Assembly (NCBI RefSeq): GCF_003611475.1
Contig: NZ_RAXT01000019.1
Coordinates: forward strand, 1-62,556
Length of the DNA: 62,556 bases
Source of the DNA: Acinetobacter rongchengensis
GTDB lineage: Bacteria > Pseudomonadota > Gammaproteobacteria > Pseudomonadales > Moraxellaceae
Direction of reading: 5' to 3'
In this document: positions 55,037 through 62,556 of the stretch, piece by piece
Position numbering within the stretch: the first letter of the stretch is position 1
Layout: each line of letters opens with the position of its first letter
Position numbers and translations under genes: made by a program
The notes under the pieces: generated by a model
What the model was told of the DNA's origin: nothing
The model's database searches: none
What the model saw: the letters and a program-made list of their open reading frames with translations, nothing else

Positions 55037-56383
55037 ATGGGGCTGAAGAGCTTAAAATTAAGCGCAGGAGTAGCGCTACTGGTGGGAGGTTTTGCAACGC
55101 AAAACGCACTGGCAGATTCTTATGTCTTTGTTACCAACACCACACCGCAAACCGTATCGATACAAGCCACTCAAACAGGTACACATATTTTACAACAAGG
55201 AAATGAGTGGGCTCAGGAAGCAACACAAATTGCGCCTTACGAAACTAAGCGTGTCCTTCGTATAAACCGTTATACAGGTTTAAAAACAGGAAAAACCTAT
55301 AACTTTGATACAGTGGTCAGCAGTGGTAGCTCAAAAATCACTTTGAAACAAACCATGACGGGAACATGGACTGGCAGTAATATTAAACACGGCATTCAAA
55401 CAGCTTCGACCACATCACCATGGTATTCAGACCGCAACATCTATCGTCTTAATACAACTTATGGTGGTTTATCAGCTCAAGCTGCTGTTAAAGCTGAATA
55501 TACGGGGGGATATGATGATTTTCATTACACAATCCATCAAAACACTGTGCAAGAACCTGTTTCTAACAATGCAGATGAATTAAAAGTACTGACTTATAAT
55601 ATTTATGCGCTACCTATGGTTGCAAGTAAAATTAGTGAGCGTTTGGCTGAATTACCCAACCACTTAAACGGATACGATGTGATTATGATGCAAGAAGCTT
55701 TTTCTTCTTCTCGCACAGGCATGTTGAATCAATTGGCACAACAATATCCATATCAAACTCATATTCCAGTAGGTTCTGGCTATAACTTATTTGACAGTGG
55801 TTTAGTGATCATTAGCCGCTATCCAATTGTAAAAACTGCACAACTGATTTATCCAGATTGTACTGGTACAGATTGTTTCGCGGATAAAGGCGTTTTGTAT
55901 GCTGAGATTATTAAAAATGGTAAAGCATATCATGTGACTTCTACCCACACAGCATCATTTGATACAGATGAAGCACGTGCTCTTCGTCAAGTTCAATTCC
56001 AACAAATTCGCCAATTGGTTAATCAACAAAACATCCCAAGTTTTGATGCGGTATTGATGGGCGGAGACTTTAATGTCAACAAGTTTTTATGGCCACAAGA
56101 CTATCAAAATATGCTGACCAACCTCAATGCAACAGCACCAATCAGTACAGGCTATACTGCTTCTACATTTGACCCACGTGTCAATAAACTTGCTGGTGCA
56201 GCAGGTTCAGGTGGTACAACGGTTGAATATCTAGATTATGTCGTGGCTTCAAATACACATCGCCAACCGACACAAGCTCGTAATGATGTTCGTATCTTAC
56301 GTACTACAGCTGACCCATTGTATATGACGTGGGATCTTTCTGATCATTTCCCTGTAATGGGACACTTTAATTACAGTCCATAA
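55037..56383 (+). CDS. Secreted sphingomyelin phosphodiesterase (neutral sphingomyelinase type)
   Basis: 448 residues with a clear signal peptide (KLSAGVALLVGGFATQNALA, cleavage before DSY). The mature protein has an N-terminal beta domain (about 30-175), then an endonuclease/exonuclease/phosphatase domain: LKVLTYNIYALP, metal glutamate in MMQEAF, STHT, GGDFNV and the terminal SDHFPVMGHF catalytic pair. Family members cut sphingomyelin to ceramide and phosphocholine. GGAGAG seven bases before 55037 fixes the start over an in-frame ATG at 55022. A membrane-anchored LifO-like gene follows 13 bp later. Export by the type II pathway is likely but not shown here. Confidence 0.9.
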   Translation: MGLKSLKLSAGVALLVGGFATQNALADSYVFVTNTTPQTVSIQATQTGTHILQQGNEWAQEATQIAPYETKRVLRINRYTGLKTGKTYNFDTVVSSGSSKITLKQTMTGTWTGSNIKHGIQTASTTSPWYSDRNIYRLNTTYGGLSAQAAVKAEYTGGYDDFHYTIHQNTVQEPVSNNADELKVLTYNIYALPMVASKISERLAELPNHLNGYDVIMMQEAFSSSRTGMLNQLAQQYPYQTHIPVGSGYNLFDSGLVIISRYPIVKTAQLIYPDCTGTDCFADKGVLYAEIIKNGKAYHVTSTHTASFDTDEARALRQVQFQQIRQLVNQQNIPSFDAVLMGGDFNVNKFLWPQDYQNMLTNLNATAPISTGYTASTFDPRVNKLAGAAGSGGTTVEYLDYVVASNTHRQPTQARNDVRILRTTADPLYMTWDLSDHFPVMGHFNYSP

Positions 56384-56396
56384 AACGGAAAGCTGT

Positions 56397-57317
56397 ATGA
56401 ATAAAAGACTATTGCTAACAATCATTGTTGTTTTAGCGGTCTTGGTTGCAATTGTAGTTTGGAAGAGCACCGCCTCTTCCGCTACAGTCCAGCAAACAAC
56501 ACCTTCTTCACCTGACTCATCAACGCATGTAACCGATGAAACAATACAAAACAAAAGCAAGGATGAACTACTGCAAACAACCCTATTGAAACAATTACAA
56601 AGCTTACAAAAGCAACCTGGAAATATCACCCAATTTCTCAATGACTTTAAAGCAAACTGTCAGGTAGCAGACTGCGATGCTGCTTTAGCAAAAGCGCTGG
56701 CGAATTACCCTGATCAAACATTTGCGCAGTTGGTTGAGAATTTATTAAAACGCATGCCGCAATATGAACAACGTATGCAAAGTACTGTGTTATCAACATC
56801 CTTATCACCTAAAGAGCGTTTTGATACCTTATGGAAAATAAGAGAACAAACTTTAGGGCAAGCTGAAGCAATGCTTGGTTTTGGGCAAGAACGTCATTAT
56901 GCAGATTATCGTTTTGCATACCAAGATTTAGCACAAAATCAGAACCTTAGTGCTGAGCAACGTTTAAAAGCTTTTGAAGAGTTACAACGTCAATACCCAA
57001 ATAACAATCAACAGGAAAGTAAAATTGGGCTTTATGAGCAAGCGGTGACCCTCCTCAATCAAGGCAATAAGACTGCTGAAACTGAGCGTTTAAAGCAGGA
57101 ATTACAACAGCGCTACCTCACACAACAGGAACGGTTAGAGATTCAACAACGAGACCAACGTGAGGTTCAACAGCAACAACAAGCCAATCAATATCAACAA
57201 GCAGTGAGTCAATTACAGCAAGAGATGGAGCCATTAAGAGCCCAACTCTCTGATGCTGAATGGCAAAAACAATATCAAACACGCTTAGAAAACTTACGTC
57301 TTAAGATGTTTCCTTAA
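56397..57317 (+). CDS. LifO-like membrane-anchored chaperone, partner of the sphingomyelinase
   Basis: 306 residues: one N-terminal membrane helix (LLLTIIVVLAVLVAIVVW), a Ser/Thr-rich linker, then an almost all-helical, Gln-rich periplasmic part. The latter half (SLSPKERFDTLWKIREQTLGQAEAMLGFGQE; RLKAFEELQRQYP) resembles the lipase-specific foldase (LifO/LipB) family. The family motif RxxFDY is not evident. No lipase gene is close; the only exported enzyme is the sphingomyelinase 13 bp upstream, so that is its likely client. GGAAAGCTGT precedes the ATG. Confidence 0.8.
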   Translation: MNKRLLLTIIVVLAVLVAIVVWKSTASSATVQQTTPSSPDSSTHVTDETIQNKSKDELLQTTLLKQLQSLQKQPGNITQFLNDFKANCQVADCDAALAKALANYPDQTFAQLVENLLKRMPQYEQRMQSTVLSTSLSPKERFDTLWKIREQTLGQAEAMLGFGQERHYADYRFAYQDLAQNQNLSAEQRLKAFEELQRQYPNNNQQESKIGLYEQAVTLLNQGNKTAETERLKQELQQRYLTQQERLEIQQRDQREVQQQQQANQYQQAVSQLQQEMEPLRAQLSDAEWQKQYQTRLENLRLKMFP

Positions 57318-57322
57318 TATGC

Positions 57323-57358
57323 ATTCAGCAATCTATGTTTATGAATAGATTGCTGAAT
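57323..57358. terminator. Terminator between convergent lifO-like gene and glpK
   Basis: Perfect 14-bp stem (ATTCAGCAATCTAT / ATAGATTGCTGAAT) with an eight-base loop between convergent genes, followed by a short ATATTT. Confidence 0.8.
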
Positions 57359-57393
57359 ATTTAGGTCTATTAAATTTTCATTGATTGCATTGA

Positions 57394-58878
57394 TCAAGCA
57401 TGCGATTTGGTTCTTTGCAATGCCTGATTCCATAACGTTAAATGATACTGTCGCTGATCTTCACTCATATTCGGTTCAAAAGCTTTATCTAACTGCCACG
57501 ATGCTGATATCTCACTTAAGTCACTAAAAATTCCAGCTCTCAATCCAGCCATTGCAGCAGCACCCCAAGCCGTTGATTCTAAAAGTTTAGGACGCAAAAC
57601 GGGTACATTTAAAATATCAGCCTGGAATTGCATTAACATATCATTCTGACTTGCACCACCATCCACTCTTAATTCTTTTAAAGGTTGTGAAATATCAGAT
57701 TGCATTGCGGTTAAAACATCTGACACTTGAAATGCGATAGACTCTAATGCTGCACGGGCAATATGAGATTTATTGGTACCACGAGACATTCCACACAATA
57801 ATGCACGTGCATCACTATCCCAATGAGGTGCACCAAGCCCAGTAAATGCAGGAACGAGCACCACACCGTCCGTATCTGTTACTTGGCGAGCTAGACTTTC
57901 TACTTCAGCACTATTTTTAATAATTCCTAAACCATCACGTAACCATTGCACAATAGCACCTGCCATAAAGACACTACCCTCAAGTGCATAATGTGGTTGC
58001 TTTTGACAACTCCAAGCCAAGGTTGTTAATAATTGGTTTTTACTAAACTGGATCTGGGTTCCTGTATTAAATAGCATGAAACAGCCCGTACCATAAGTAT
58101 TCTTTGCTGTTCCTGCTTCAAAACAAGATTGACCAAATAAAGCGGATTGTTGGTCACCTAAAACACCACAAATTGGAATTTCTGCACCCAATAAACCTGA
58201 AGCCGTGTTGGAAATATAACAATCAGAATGAATAATTTTAGGCAGTACGGATGCAGGAATATTAAATAATTCAATCAATTCAGCATCCCACTGTTGAGAC
58301 TCTAAGTTCATGAGCATTGTTCGAGAAGCATTACTGGCTTCTACCACGTGTTCAGCACCTTGGGTTAAATTCCAAATCAACCAACTGTCCACTGTTCCAA
58401 AAGCAACATGACCTTGTTCAGCAAGTGCTCGTAAACCATCGACATTTTCCAACAACCAAACTAATTTTCCTGCACTAAAATAAGGATCTATTCTTAAGCC
58501 TGTTTTTTTATGGATTTTGCTAGCAAGATCATTTTGAATCAGTTGATTACACCAATCTGTTGCACGTCGGTCTTGCCAAATAATTGCAGGTGCAAGTGGG
58601 CGACCAGTGCGCTTGTCCCAAACAATTGTTGTCTCTCGCTGATTTGTTAAACCCAATGCTTTGATGTCTTTAGCAAGCAGTCTCGCTGATGCAATCGCTT
58701 GCTGAACAACACCTATTTGTGTCGTCCATATTTCCATAGCATCTTGTTCAACCCAACCTGAATGCGGTGTCTTAATTTGCGTTTCTCGCTGGGCAGATGC
58801 ATAGACTTTTCCATGTTCATCAAAAATAATTGCTCTGCTAGAGGTCGTTCCTTGATCAAGTGCGAGTAAATAGCTCAT
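57394..58878 (-). CDS. glpK: Glycerol kinase
   Basis: 494-residue FGGY kinase that phosphorylates glycerol to glycerol-3-phosphate. The N-terminal ALDQGTTSSRAIIFDEHG phosphate-binding motif, NQRETTIVWDKRTGRPL, GTVDSWLIWNLT and LRVDGGASQNDMLMQFQADIL signatures are all present. No glpF or glpD is adjacent. Upstream lies the ssrA gene on the opposite strand, with about 130 bp between holding both promoters. Confidence 0.93.
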   Translation of the reverse strand: MSYLLALDQGTTSSRAIIFDEHGKVYASAQRETQIKTPHSGWVEQDAMEIWTTQIGVVQQAIASARLLAKDIKALGLTNQRETTIVWDKRTGRPLAPAIIWQDRRATDWCNQLIQNDLASKIHKKTGLRIDPYFSAGKLVWLLENVDGLRALAEQGHVAFGTVDSWLIWNLTQGAEHVVEASNASRTMLMNLESQQWDAELIELFNIPASVLPKIIHSDCYISNTASGLLGAEIPICGVLGDQQSALFGQSCFEAGTAKNTYGTGCFMLFNTGTQIQFSKNQLLTTLAWSCQKQPHYALEGSVFMAGAIVQWLRDGLGIIKNSAEVESLARQVTDTDGVVLVPAFTGLGAPHWDSDARALLCGMSRGTNKSHIARAALESIAFQVSDVLTAMQSDISQPLKELRVDGGASQNDMLMQFQADILNVPVLRPKLLESTAWGAAAMAGLRAGIFSDLSEISASWQLDKAFEPNMSEDQRQYHLTLWNQALQRTKSHA

Positions 58879-59008
58879 CTTTTTTTGTTTTAACTCTTGT
58901 AAAATGTTGATAGTAACGCAATTATATATTCAAACGCGTCATTTGCTATAACTGGCATGAATTATCTGCATAATTTATAACAGTTATGTTATGATAGCGT
59001 CGTTATCT

Positions 59009-59367
59009 GGGGATGTTATTGGCTTCGACGCTGATGATGAAGCTCATAGATGCATGCCGAGAGCGCATTTTCTCTCGTAAATCAAATTTGCATATTTTAG
59101 TCGCAAACGACGAATCATACGCTCTAGCTGCCTAAGGGCAGCTTGTCCGCTTCACTGAATACTTGTGGTCAGTGAACCCGACCGAAGCGCACGCACACAA
59201 GTCCGTATAAAGTCACGCCTCGGGGCTTTATACCAAACTTAGAGGATCGCGTTTTGTACCCTGTTCGTCGGGTCACTTAATGTTAAAATAATTGACGATA
59301 TCTAAGCATGTAGTATTCTCGAGTGTAGTGTTGGCGGACGCGGGTTCAACTCCCGCCATCTCCACCA
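59009..59367 (+). ncRNA. ssrA: Transfer-messenger RNA (ssrA)
   Basis: 359-base tmRNA that rescues stalled ribosomes. The 5' GGGGAUG pairs with CAUCUCC before the 3' ACCA end to form the tRNA-like acceptor, and GGGTTCAACTCCC is the T arm. The tag frame opens at GCA 59103 and reads ANDESYALAA before TAA at 59133-59135. A likely -10 TATGAT lies at 58990-58995. The 3' end is intact and is followed by a terminator and an integrase, showing that it served as an island attachment site. Confidence 0.96.
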
Positions 59368-59410
59368 AATACCTTCCAAAACTTAGCAAAATATGCCAAG
59401 TTTTACAGAC

Positions 59411-59446
59411 AAAAGGCTTGAATCTTAAGGGTTTAAGCCTTTTTTC
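59411..59446 (+). terminator. Terminator of ssrA
   Basis: AAAAGGCTTGAA pairs with TTTAAGCCTTTT (one G-U) and is followed by a T-run. It lies 43 bases after the mature tmRNA end. Confidence 0.85.
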
Positions 59447-59479
59447 TTGCCTAAACATAACCAAACATAGCTAGCTATA

Positions 59480-59543
59480 GTGTACATGCACCGTGTACAC
59501 TGTCTTGTACATTGCACATTTTATTGAACTCGCTGGTGTACAA
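59480..59543. repeat. Four TGTACA boxes upstream of the integrase
   Basis: GTGTACAT (59480), GTGTACAC (59493), TTGTACAT (59505) and GTGTACAA (59536) share a palindromic TGTACA core within 64 bases, ending three bases before the integrase ATG. They could be integrase arm-type sites or an operator for an AlpA-like or excisionase protein. Confidence 0.5.
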
Positions 59544-59546
59544 ACC

Positions 59547-60776
59547 ATGAAAAGAACAGATATTAAACGCCGTCCCCTTTCTGACACCGTACTTGCAAAC
59601 CTTGACCCTGAAGAAAAAGAATATCGGGAATTGGATGGTGAGGGTTTATATTTCCGTGTAAAGCCTGATGGAAAAAAAGCGTGGTTATTCAGATACAAGA
59701 AGGCTGATGGTAAATGGTCATGGCTTGGGATAGGCACTTATCCTGAATTATCGGGTAAAGGTGCAAGAAAAAAAGCGTCTGAGATTGTTAAAGATATTTC
59801 TCACGGCGATAACCCGATCATTACTAAACAAGAAAGAAACCGCCAAGAATTAGAGCAGAATAATGCCACCTTTGAAATATTGGCTAGAGAATGGTTAGAC
59901 ACTAAAGTGAATACTTGGGTAAATGACACCATGACTAGAAATAAAGGTGCATTGGAAAAGCATATATTCCCTGTTTTTGGTAAACGCTTGTACACCACAA
60001 TTAAACCGATTGAATGGATGAATCATTTACAAGGTATTCAGCAAAAGCTAGGTATTTATGAACAGGTCAACCGAGTTCGGGCAATGTGCCGTGATATTTA
60101 TGATTATGCAAAGGTCACAGGTCGAATTGATTATAATCCTTTAGAAGGTATTCAAAAATATTTGCAACAAGGTAAAAAAGAAAATATGGCTCATGTGAGT
60201 GAGCAAGAATTACCACCATTGTTAAGAGCTATCAATAACTACCCTACGCTTGATGTGCGTATCGGCTTGCAGTTGCTTGCAATGTTGTTTTGTCGTCCTA
60301 GTGAGTTACGTGGCGCAAAATGGGATGAGTTTGATTTTGACAATGCTATATGGAATATACCCGAAGAACGTATGAAGAAACGCCGTGAGCATGTTGTGCC
60401 TTTACCGACTCAAGCCATTGCCATTTTGAATGAATTGAGAAGTTTTGAAACGGATTCTGATTTTTTATTTCCGAGTCGTTCGGATAAGAGTAAGCCCAAG
60501 TCAGACACGGTTTTTATTATGGCTTTGCGTCGAATGGGTTATGAGGGGCGACAAACACCTCATGGATTTAGACATATTGCTAGTACGCTATTAAACAATA
60601 GGGGCTTTGATGAGCGTCATATTGAATCGGCTTTAGCACATGTTAAAGATGGTGTGGCAGGCGTGTATAACAAGGCTCAGTATCTACAGGATAGAACTAA
60701 TATGATGCAATGGTATGCCAATTATTTAGAAGAAATAGCAGATCAAAGCATTATCCAGTTTAAGAAGTTTCAATAA
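59547..60776 (+). CDS. P4-type tyrosine integrase of an ssrA island
   Basis: 409-residue site-specific recombinase with the N-terminal DUF4102/P4 arm-binding domain (LDGEGLYFRVKPDGKKAWLFRYK; LGIGTYPELSGKGARKKA) and a C-terminal catalytic domain: Arg in FCRPSELRGAKW, HGFRH with His and Arg, LAHVKDG, and the tyrosine nucleophile in VAGVYNKAQYL. The frame extends 18 codons upstream through the TGTACA boxes, but the ATG at 59547 matches the usual N-terminus. It reads away from ssrA, the normal layout at an attachment site. Confidence 0.93.
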   Translation: MKRTDIKRRPLSDTVLANLDPEEKEYRELDGEGLYFRVKPDGKKAWLFRYKKADGKWSWLGIGTYPELSGKGARKKASEIVKDISHGDNPIITKQERNRQELEQNNATFEILAREWLDTKVNTWVNDTMTRNKGALEKHIFPVFGKRLYTTIKPIEWMNHLQGIQQKLGIYEQVNRVRAMCRDIYDYAKVTGRIDYNPLEGIQKYLQQGKKENMAHVSEQELPPLLRAINNYPTLDVRIGLQLLAMLFCRPSELRGAKWDEFDFDNAIWNIPEERMKKRREHVVPLPTQAIAILNELRSFETDSDFLFPSRSDKSKPKSDTVFIMALRRMGYEGRQTPHGFRHIASTLLNNRGFDERHIESALAHVKDGVAGVYNKAQYLQDRTNMMQWYANYLEEIADQSIIQFKKFQ

Positions 60777-60808
60777 ATGTTTTATATAGTTCAATTTGAG
60801 TAAGTAAT

Positions 60809-61411
60809 ATGGCAAAAAAGATTAATGTAATACCAACAGCTTTTGATATAAAAAAATATGAAGGTATGGATCGCTTATCAGCCTTAAATTGGTTATTTCA
60901 ATTAGAATCAAGATATCAATTACATGCTGCTATTGAATCTTTTGAGATATTTACAGATAGTTGTCAAAAAATTAATAAAGATGAAAAGCTACAATTCTTA
61001 AATAGAATTATAGCGGATTACTTTGATGAACCTTTTAAAATAGATCGCCTATATAATTTCTTTTCTAATAATTTTAATGAAAATGTAGTTATTACCATCT
61101 ATGAGAAATATGAACAATTACCATCTACAATTACCGATAGCAACGTAAAAATTATGACAACAAAAGATTTTTATAGTAATCATAAGTTTTATGGGCATCT
61201 TTATACCCCTGATGATGAATTGTTTATTAGTAAAATTATTAATTATGATGAATCATTAGAGAGTATTAAAAAAACTCCGCTTATGGTTGATTTAACACAA
61301 TCAGATGAAATATTAGAAAGAGAATTTAAAAAGGTTTTAGAAACACTAAGATACCAAATTAGTAGTGTTAAGCCAGTTAGAGGGTTAACTAACTATAAAT
61401 TGATAAATTGA
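60809..61411 (+). pseudogene. DUF6387-like protein, N-terminal part (split by an 8-bp repeat)
   Basis: 200-residue frame starting FDIKKYEGMDRLSALNWLFQLESRY after a short lead, typical in my judgement of DUF6387-like proteins found behind integrases of genomic islands; the function of that family is unknown. It ends with a TGA inside a run of seven ATAAATTG units. If the run were two units, the frame would continue without a break into the next frame (61440-61712) to make one protein of about 288 residues. It is more AT-rich than the flanking core genes. It may be a broken gene or an unstable switch. Confidence 0.7.
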
Positions 61412-61450
61412 TAAATTGATAAATTGATAAATTGATAAATTGATAAATTG
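61395..61450 (+). repeat. Seven tandem copies of ATAAATTG inside a gene
   Basis: Seven perfect, head-to-tail copies of ATAAATTG. The unit is not a multiple of three, and any run longer than two units meets TGA or TAA in the upstream frame. Five units (40 bases) separate the ends of the two halves of the gene. Confidence 0.95.
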
Positions 61451-61712
61451 GGCAACATATCAACTCTTAGCCTATATAGATTTGTATTTATGGTCACTTA
61501 TTAATAACAAAGATATAAAACGACCAGTTTTGAGTAGAGCTCTATATCAGTACCAACCATATTGTGGGGAAGAAACACTCCGAAAAAGTGTAAAACCAAT
61601 TGTTGATCGATTATTTAATTCACATGGAATACATGATGAGGATCTAAAGTATCCAACTCAGTTATTTGATGAATTAAAAGCCTTAGCTTTAGCAAATTCG
61701 GAATTTTTTTAG
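61440..61712 (+). pseudogene. DUF6387-like protein, C-terminal part
   Basis: Open frame of 90 codons from a TTG inside the repeat, with no ribosome site. INWATYQLLAYIDLYLW, then IKRPVLSRALYQ and GEETLRKSVKPIVDRL look like the conserved C-terminal half of the protein whose N-terminal half is at 60809-61411. It is unlikely to be translated alone unless by re-initiation within the repeat. Confidence 0.65.
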
Positions 61713-61810
61713 TTTATTTTTTTCCAGATTTCTAAAGAACTATCTCATTCCACATTTTATTGCTTAAATTTTAGAGAATGTCTTAAGTTCTTACATACTT
61801 AGGCATAATT

Positions 61811-62038
61811 ATGAATATTCCCCCTATACGCGTTCAATTTAAAACTGTTTGCGAATTATTGGACATAAGTCGCGAATCATTACGCCATATTGTACGTACT
61901 GATTTAACGTTTCCTCGCCCAATAAAAACAGGAAATACGAAACAAGCCCCAGTTTACTTCGACTATGCAGACCTTATGCAATGGCACAATTATCAAATGC
62001 AAAGTGCAGCTAAGTTGGAGTTAGAACATGAAAAATGA
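61811..62038 (+). CDS. AlpA-like regulator of the island
   Basis: 75-residue protein with a MerR/AlpA-type DNA-binding helix pair: FKTVCELLDISRESLRHIVRTDLTFPRPIKTG, then FDYADLMQWHNYQ. AlpA proteins activate integrase or excision genes in P4-like elements. It lies on the same strand as the integrase, 98 bp after the split gene, and may bind the TGTACA boxes at 59480-59543. AGGCATAATT precedes the ATG. Confidence 0.8.
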   Translation: MNIPPIRVQFKTVCELLDISRESLRHIVRTDLTFPRPIKTGNTKQAPVYFDYADLMQWHNYQMQSAAKLELEHEK

Positions 62039-62093
62039 TCAAGCCTCAACAGTTAAAAAATCATTGGGAATAAAAAAGGTAGCGATACTATGA
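62028..62093 (+). CDS. Possible 21-residue coupling peptide
   Basis: ATG at 62028, inside the end of the AlpA-like gene, opens a 21-codon frame (MKNDQASTVKKSLGIKKVAI...) whose TGA overlaps the ATG of the next gene (ACTATGA). It is short, and may only serve to carry ribosomes from one gene to the next. Confidence 0.3.
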   Translation: MKNDQASTVKKSLGIKKVAIL

Positions 62094-62556
62094 ATATCGC
62101 CACCTCTATTAAACCGACTTCAATTTTAGCAAATTGTACAATGCTTAGTCCAATGAATGACGGCTATATCAATCACCCCATCATTGAGCGTTTTGGCAGT
62201 CCATCACAACCGATCTATGTTGACCAATGCAATGTAGACATAAGTGGCTTCACCTATGAAAAGCCTTTAATTTTATCTATCGTCAATGGTGAATTAGAGC
62301 TTATCCAATGTGCCGTACTACAGGATAAACAACATATTCAAATCATCCCTGATGGCTTGGCCAAAGGTTTTGCTTATTATGGCGAGTTGCACCAAGATAA
62401 ACCCGTCATTATCACTTACCACCTAGAGGCTTTTTTTAAACTTGCCTCCAGTATCAACAACCATATTGAACACATACAAGATACTTTTGCAGTGGTACTG
62501 GTGATATTGCCTCACCTATGCAGTGCCAATCAATCAGAACTCAAAGCTTTTGACTA
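62090..62556 (+). CDS. Island gene cut by window edge, possibly a P4-type primase N-terminus
   Basis: An ATG at 62090, with AAGG upstream, opens a frame to the window end (about 155 codons). It reads MNIATSIKPTSILANCTML..., then IVNGELELIQCAVLQD and IPDGLAKGFAYYGELHQDKPVIITYHLEAFFKLA, which has the rhythm of the zinc/Toprim-like N-terminal region of phage and island primases, where a substrate line ('KG...G.L....P.ii...leA..kla') precedes the helicase. I cannot see the Toprim motifs with confidence. Order int, small genes, AlpA, primase would fit a P4-like satellite. Confidence 0.6.
   Translation, partial: MNIATSIKPTSILANCTMLSPMNDGYINHPIIERFGSPSQPIYVDQCNVDISGFTYEKPLILSIVNGELELIQCAVLQDKQHIQIIPDGLAKGFAYYGELHQDKPVIITYHLEAFFKLASSINNHIEHIQDTFAVVLVILPHLCSANQSELKAFD

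Noticed and set aside
56297..56641. 114-codon minus-strand open frame
   Set aside because: It is antisense across the sphingomyelinase end and LifO-like start; low-complexity translation and no ribosome site.
59471..59737. Minus-strand frame over the integrase start
   Set aside because: It overlaps the TGTACA boxes and the integrase N-terminus in antisense and has no family signature.
61395..61450. CRISPR array
   Set aside because: The eight-base units are head-to-tail with no spacers; it is a simple-sequence repeat.

Overview
The window is about 62.5 kb of AT-rich gammaproteobacterial chromosome that reads as Acinetobacter. The evidence is a phenol hydroxylase operon (mopKLMNOP) with a MopR sensor whose zinc and phenol ligands can be aligned by position, catA placed directly behind it, an Acinetobacter-like codon and GC style, and typical neighbours such as gabT/gabD with a MocR-type regulator and a sphingomyelinase gene.

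Layout. 1-9014: nitrogen metabolism, with the start of an unrecognised gene, a long Orn/Lys/Arg decarboxylase, a nitrilase-superfamily amidase, gabT-gabD and a divergent GabR-like regulator. 9079-23317: molybdenum block, with a short ModE, FdhD, an FdhF/YdeP-family molybdoenzyme, moaA, a moaC-moaB fusion, moeA, mobA, moaD, moaE with a His-rich tail, and modABC. An AraC regulator and a coniferyl-aldehyde-dehydrogenase-like gene sit inside this block. 23648-28702: a likely operon of GntP permease, iron alcohol dehydrogenase and methylmalonate-semialdehyde dehydrogenase, with a promoter/operator at its front and an IclR regulator at its back.

28976-43768: a 14-gene minus-strand aromatic catabolic cluster. 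It holds a three-component Rieske oxygenase, diol dehydrogenase, extradiol dioxygenase, hydrolase, a second SDR, an aspartate-dehydrogenase-like enzyme, an aldehyde dehydrogenase, a ThDP decarboxylase, an MFS transporter, a cupin, a small recombinase-like HTH protein and an outer-membrane porin. A divergent IclR regulator faces it. A GTTTTATATAYAAA palindrome lies in front of both the first gene and the porin, which suggests one regulon. I do not recognise its substrate; this is the best candidate for an undescribed system.

43971-52785: phenol to cis,cis-muconate, with MopR, a sigma-54 promoter, mopKLMNOP, catA and an outer-membrane protein. 52870-58878: AraC with a divergent alpha/beta hydrolase, a secreted sphingomyelinase with a LifO-like membrane chaperone, and glpK. 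59009-62556: ssrA (tmRNA), used as the apparent attachment site of a genomic island. The island starts with a P4-type integrase, then a DUF6387-like gene split by seven copies of an 8-bp repeat, an AlpA-like regulator and a truncated gene that may be a primase. The far end of the island lies outside the window.
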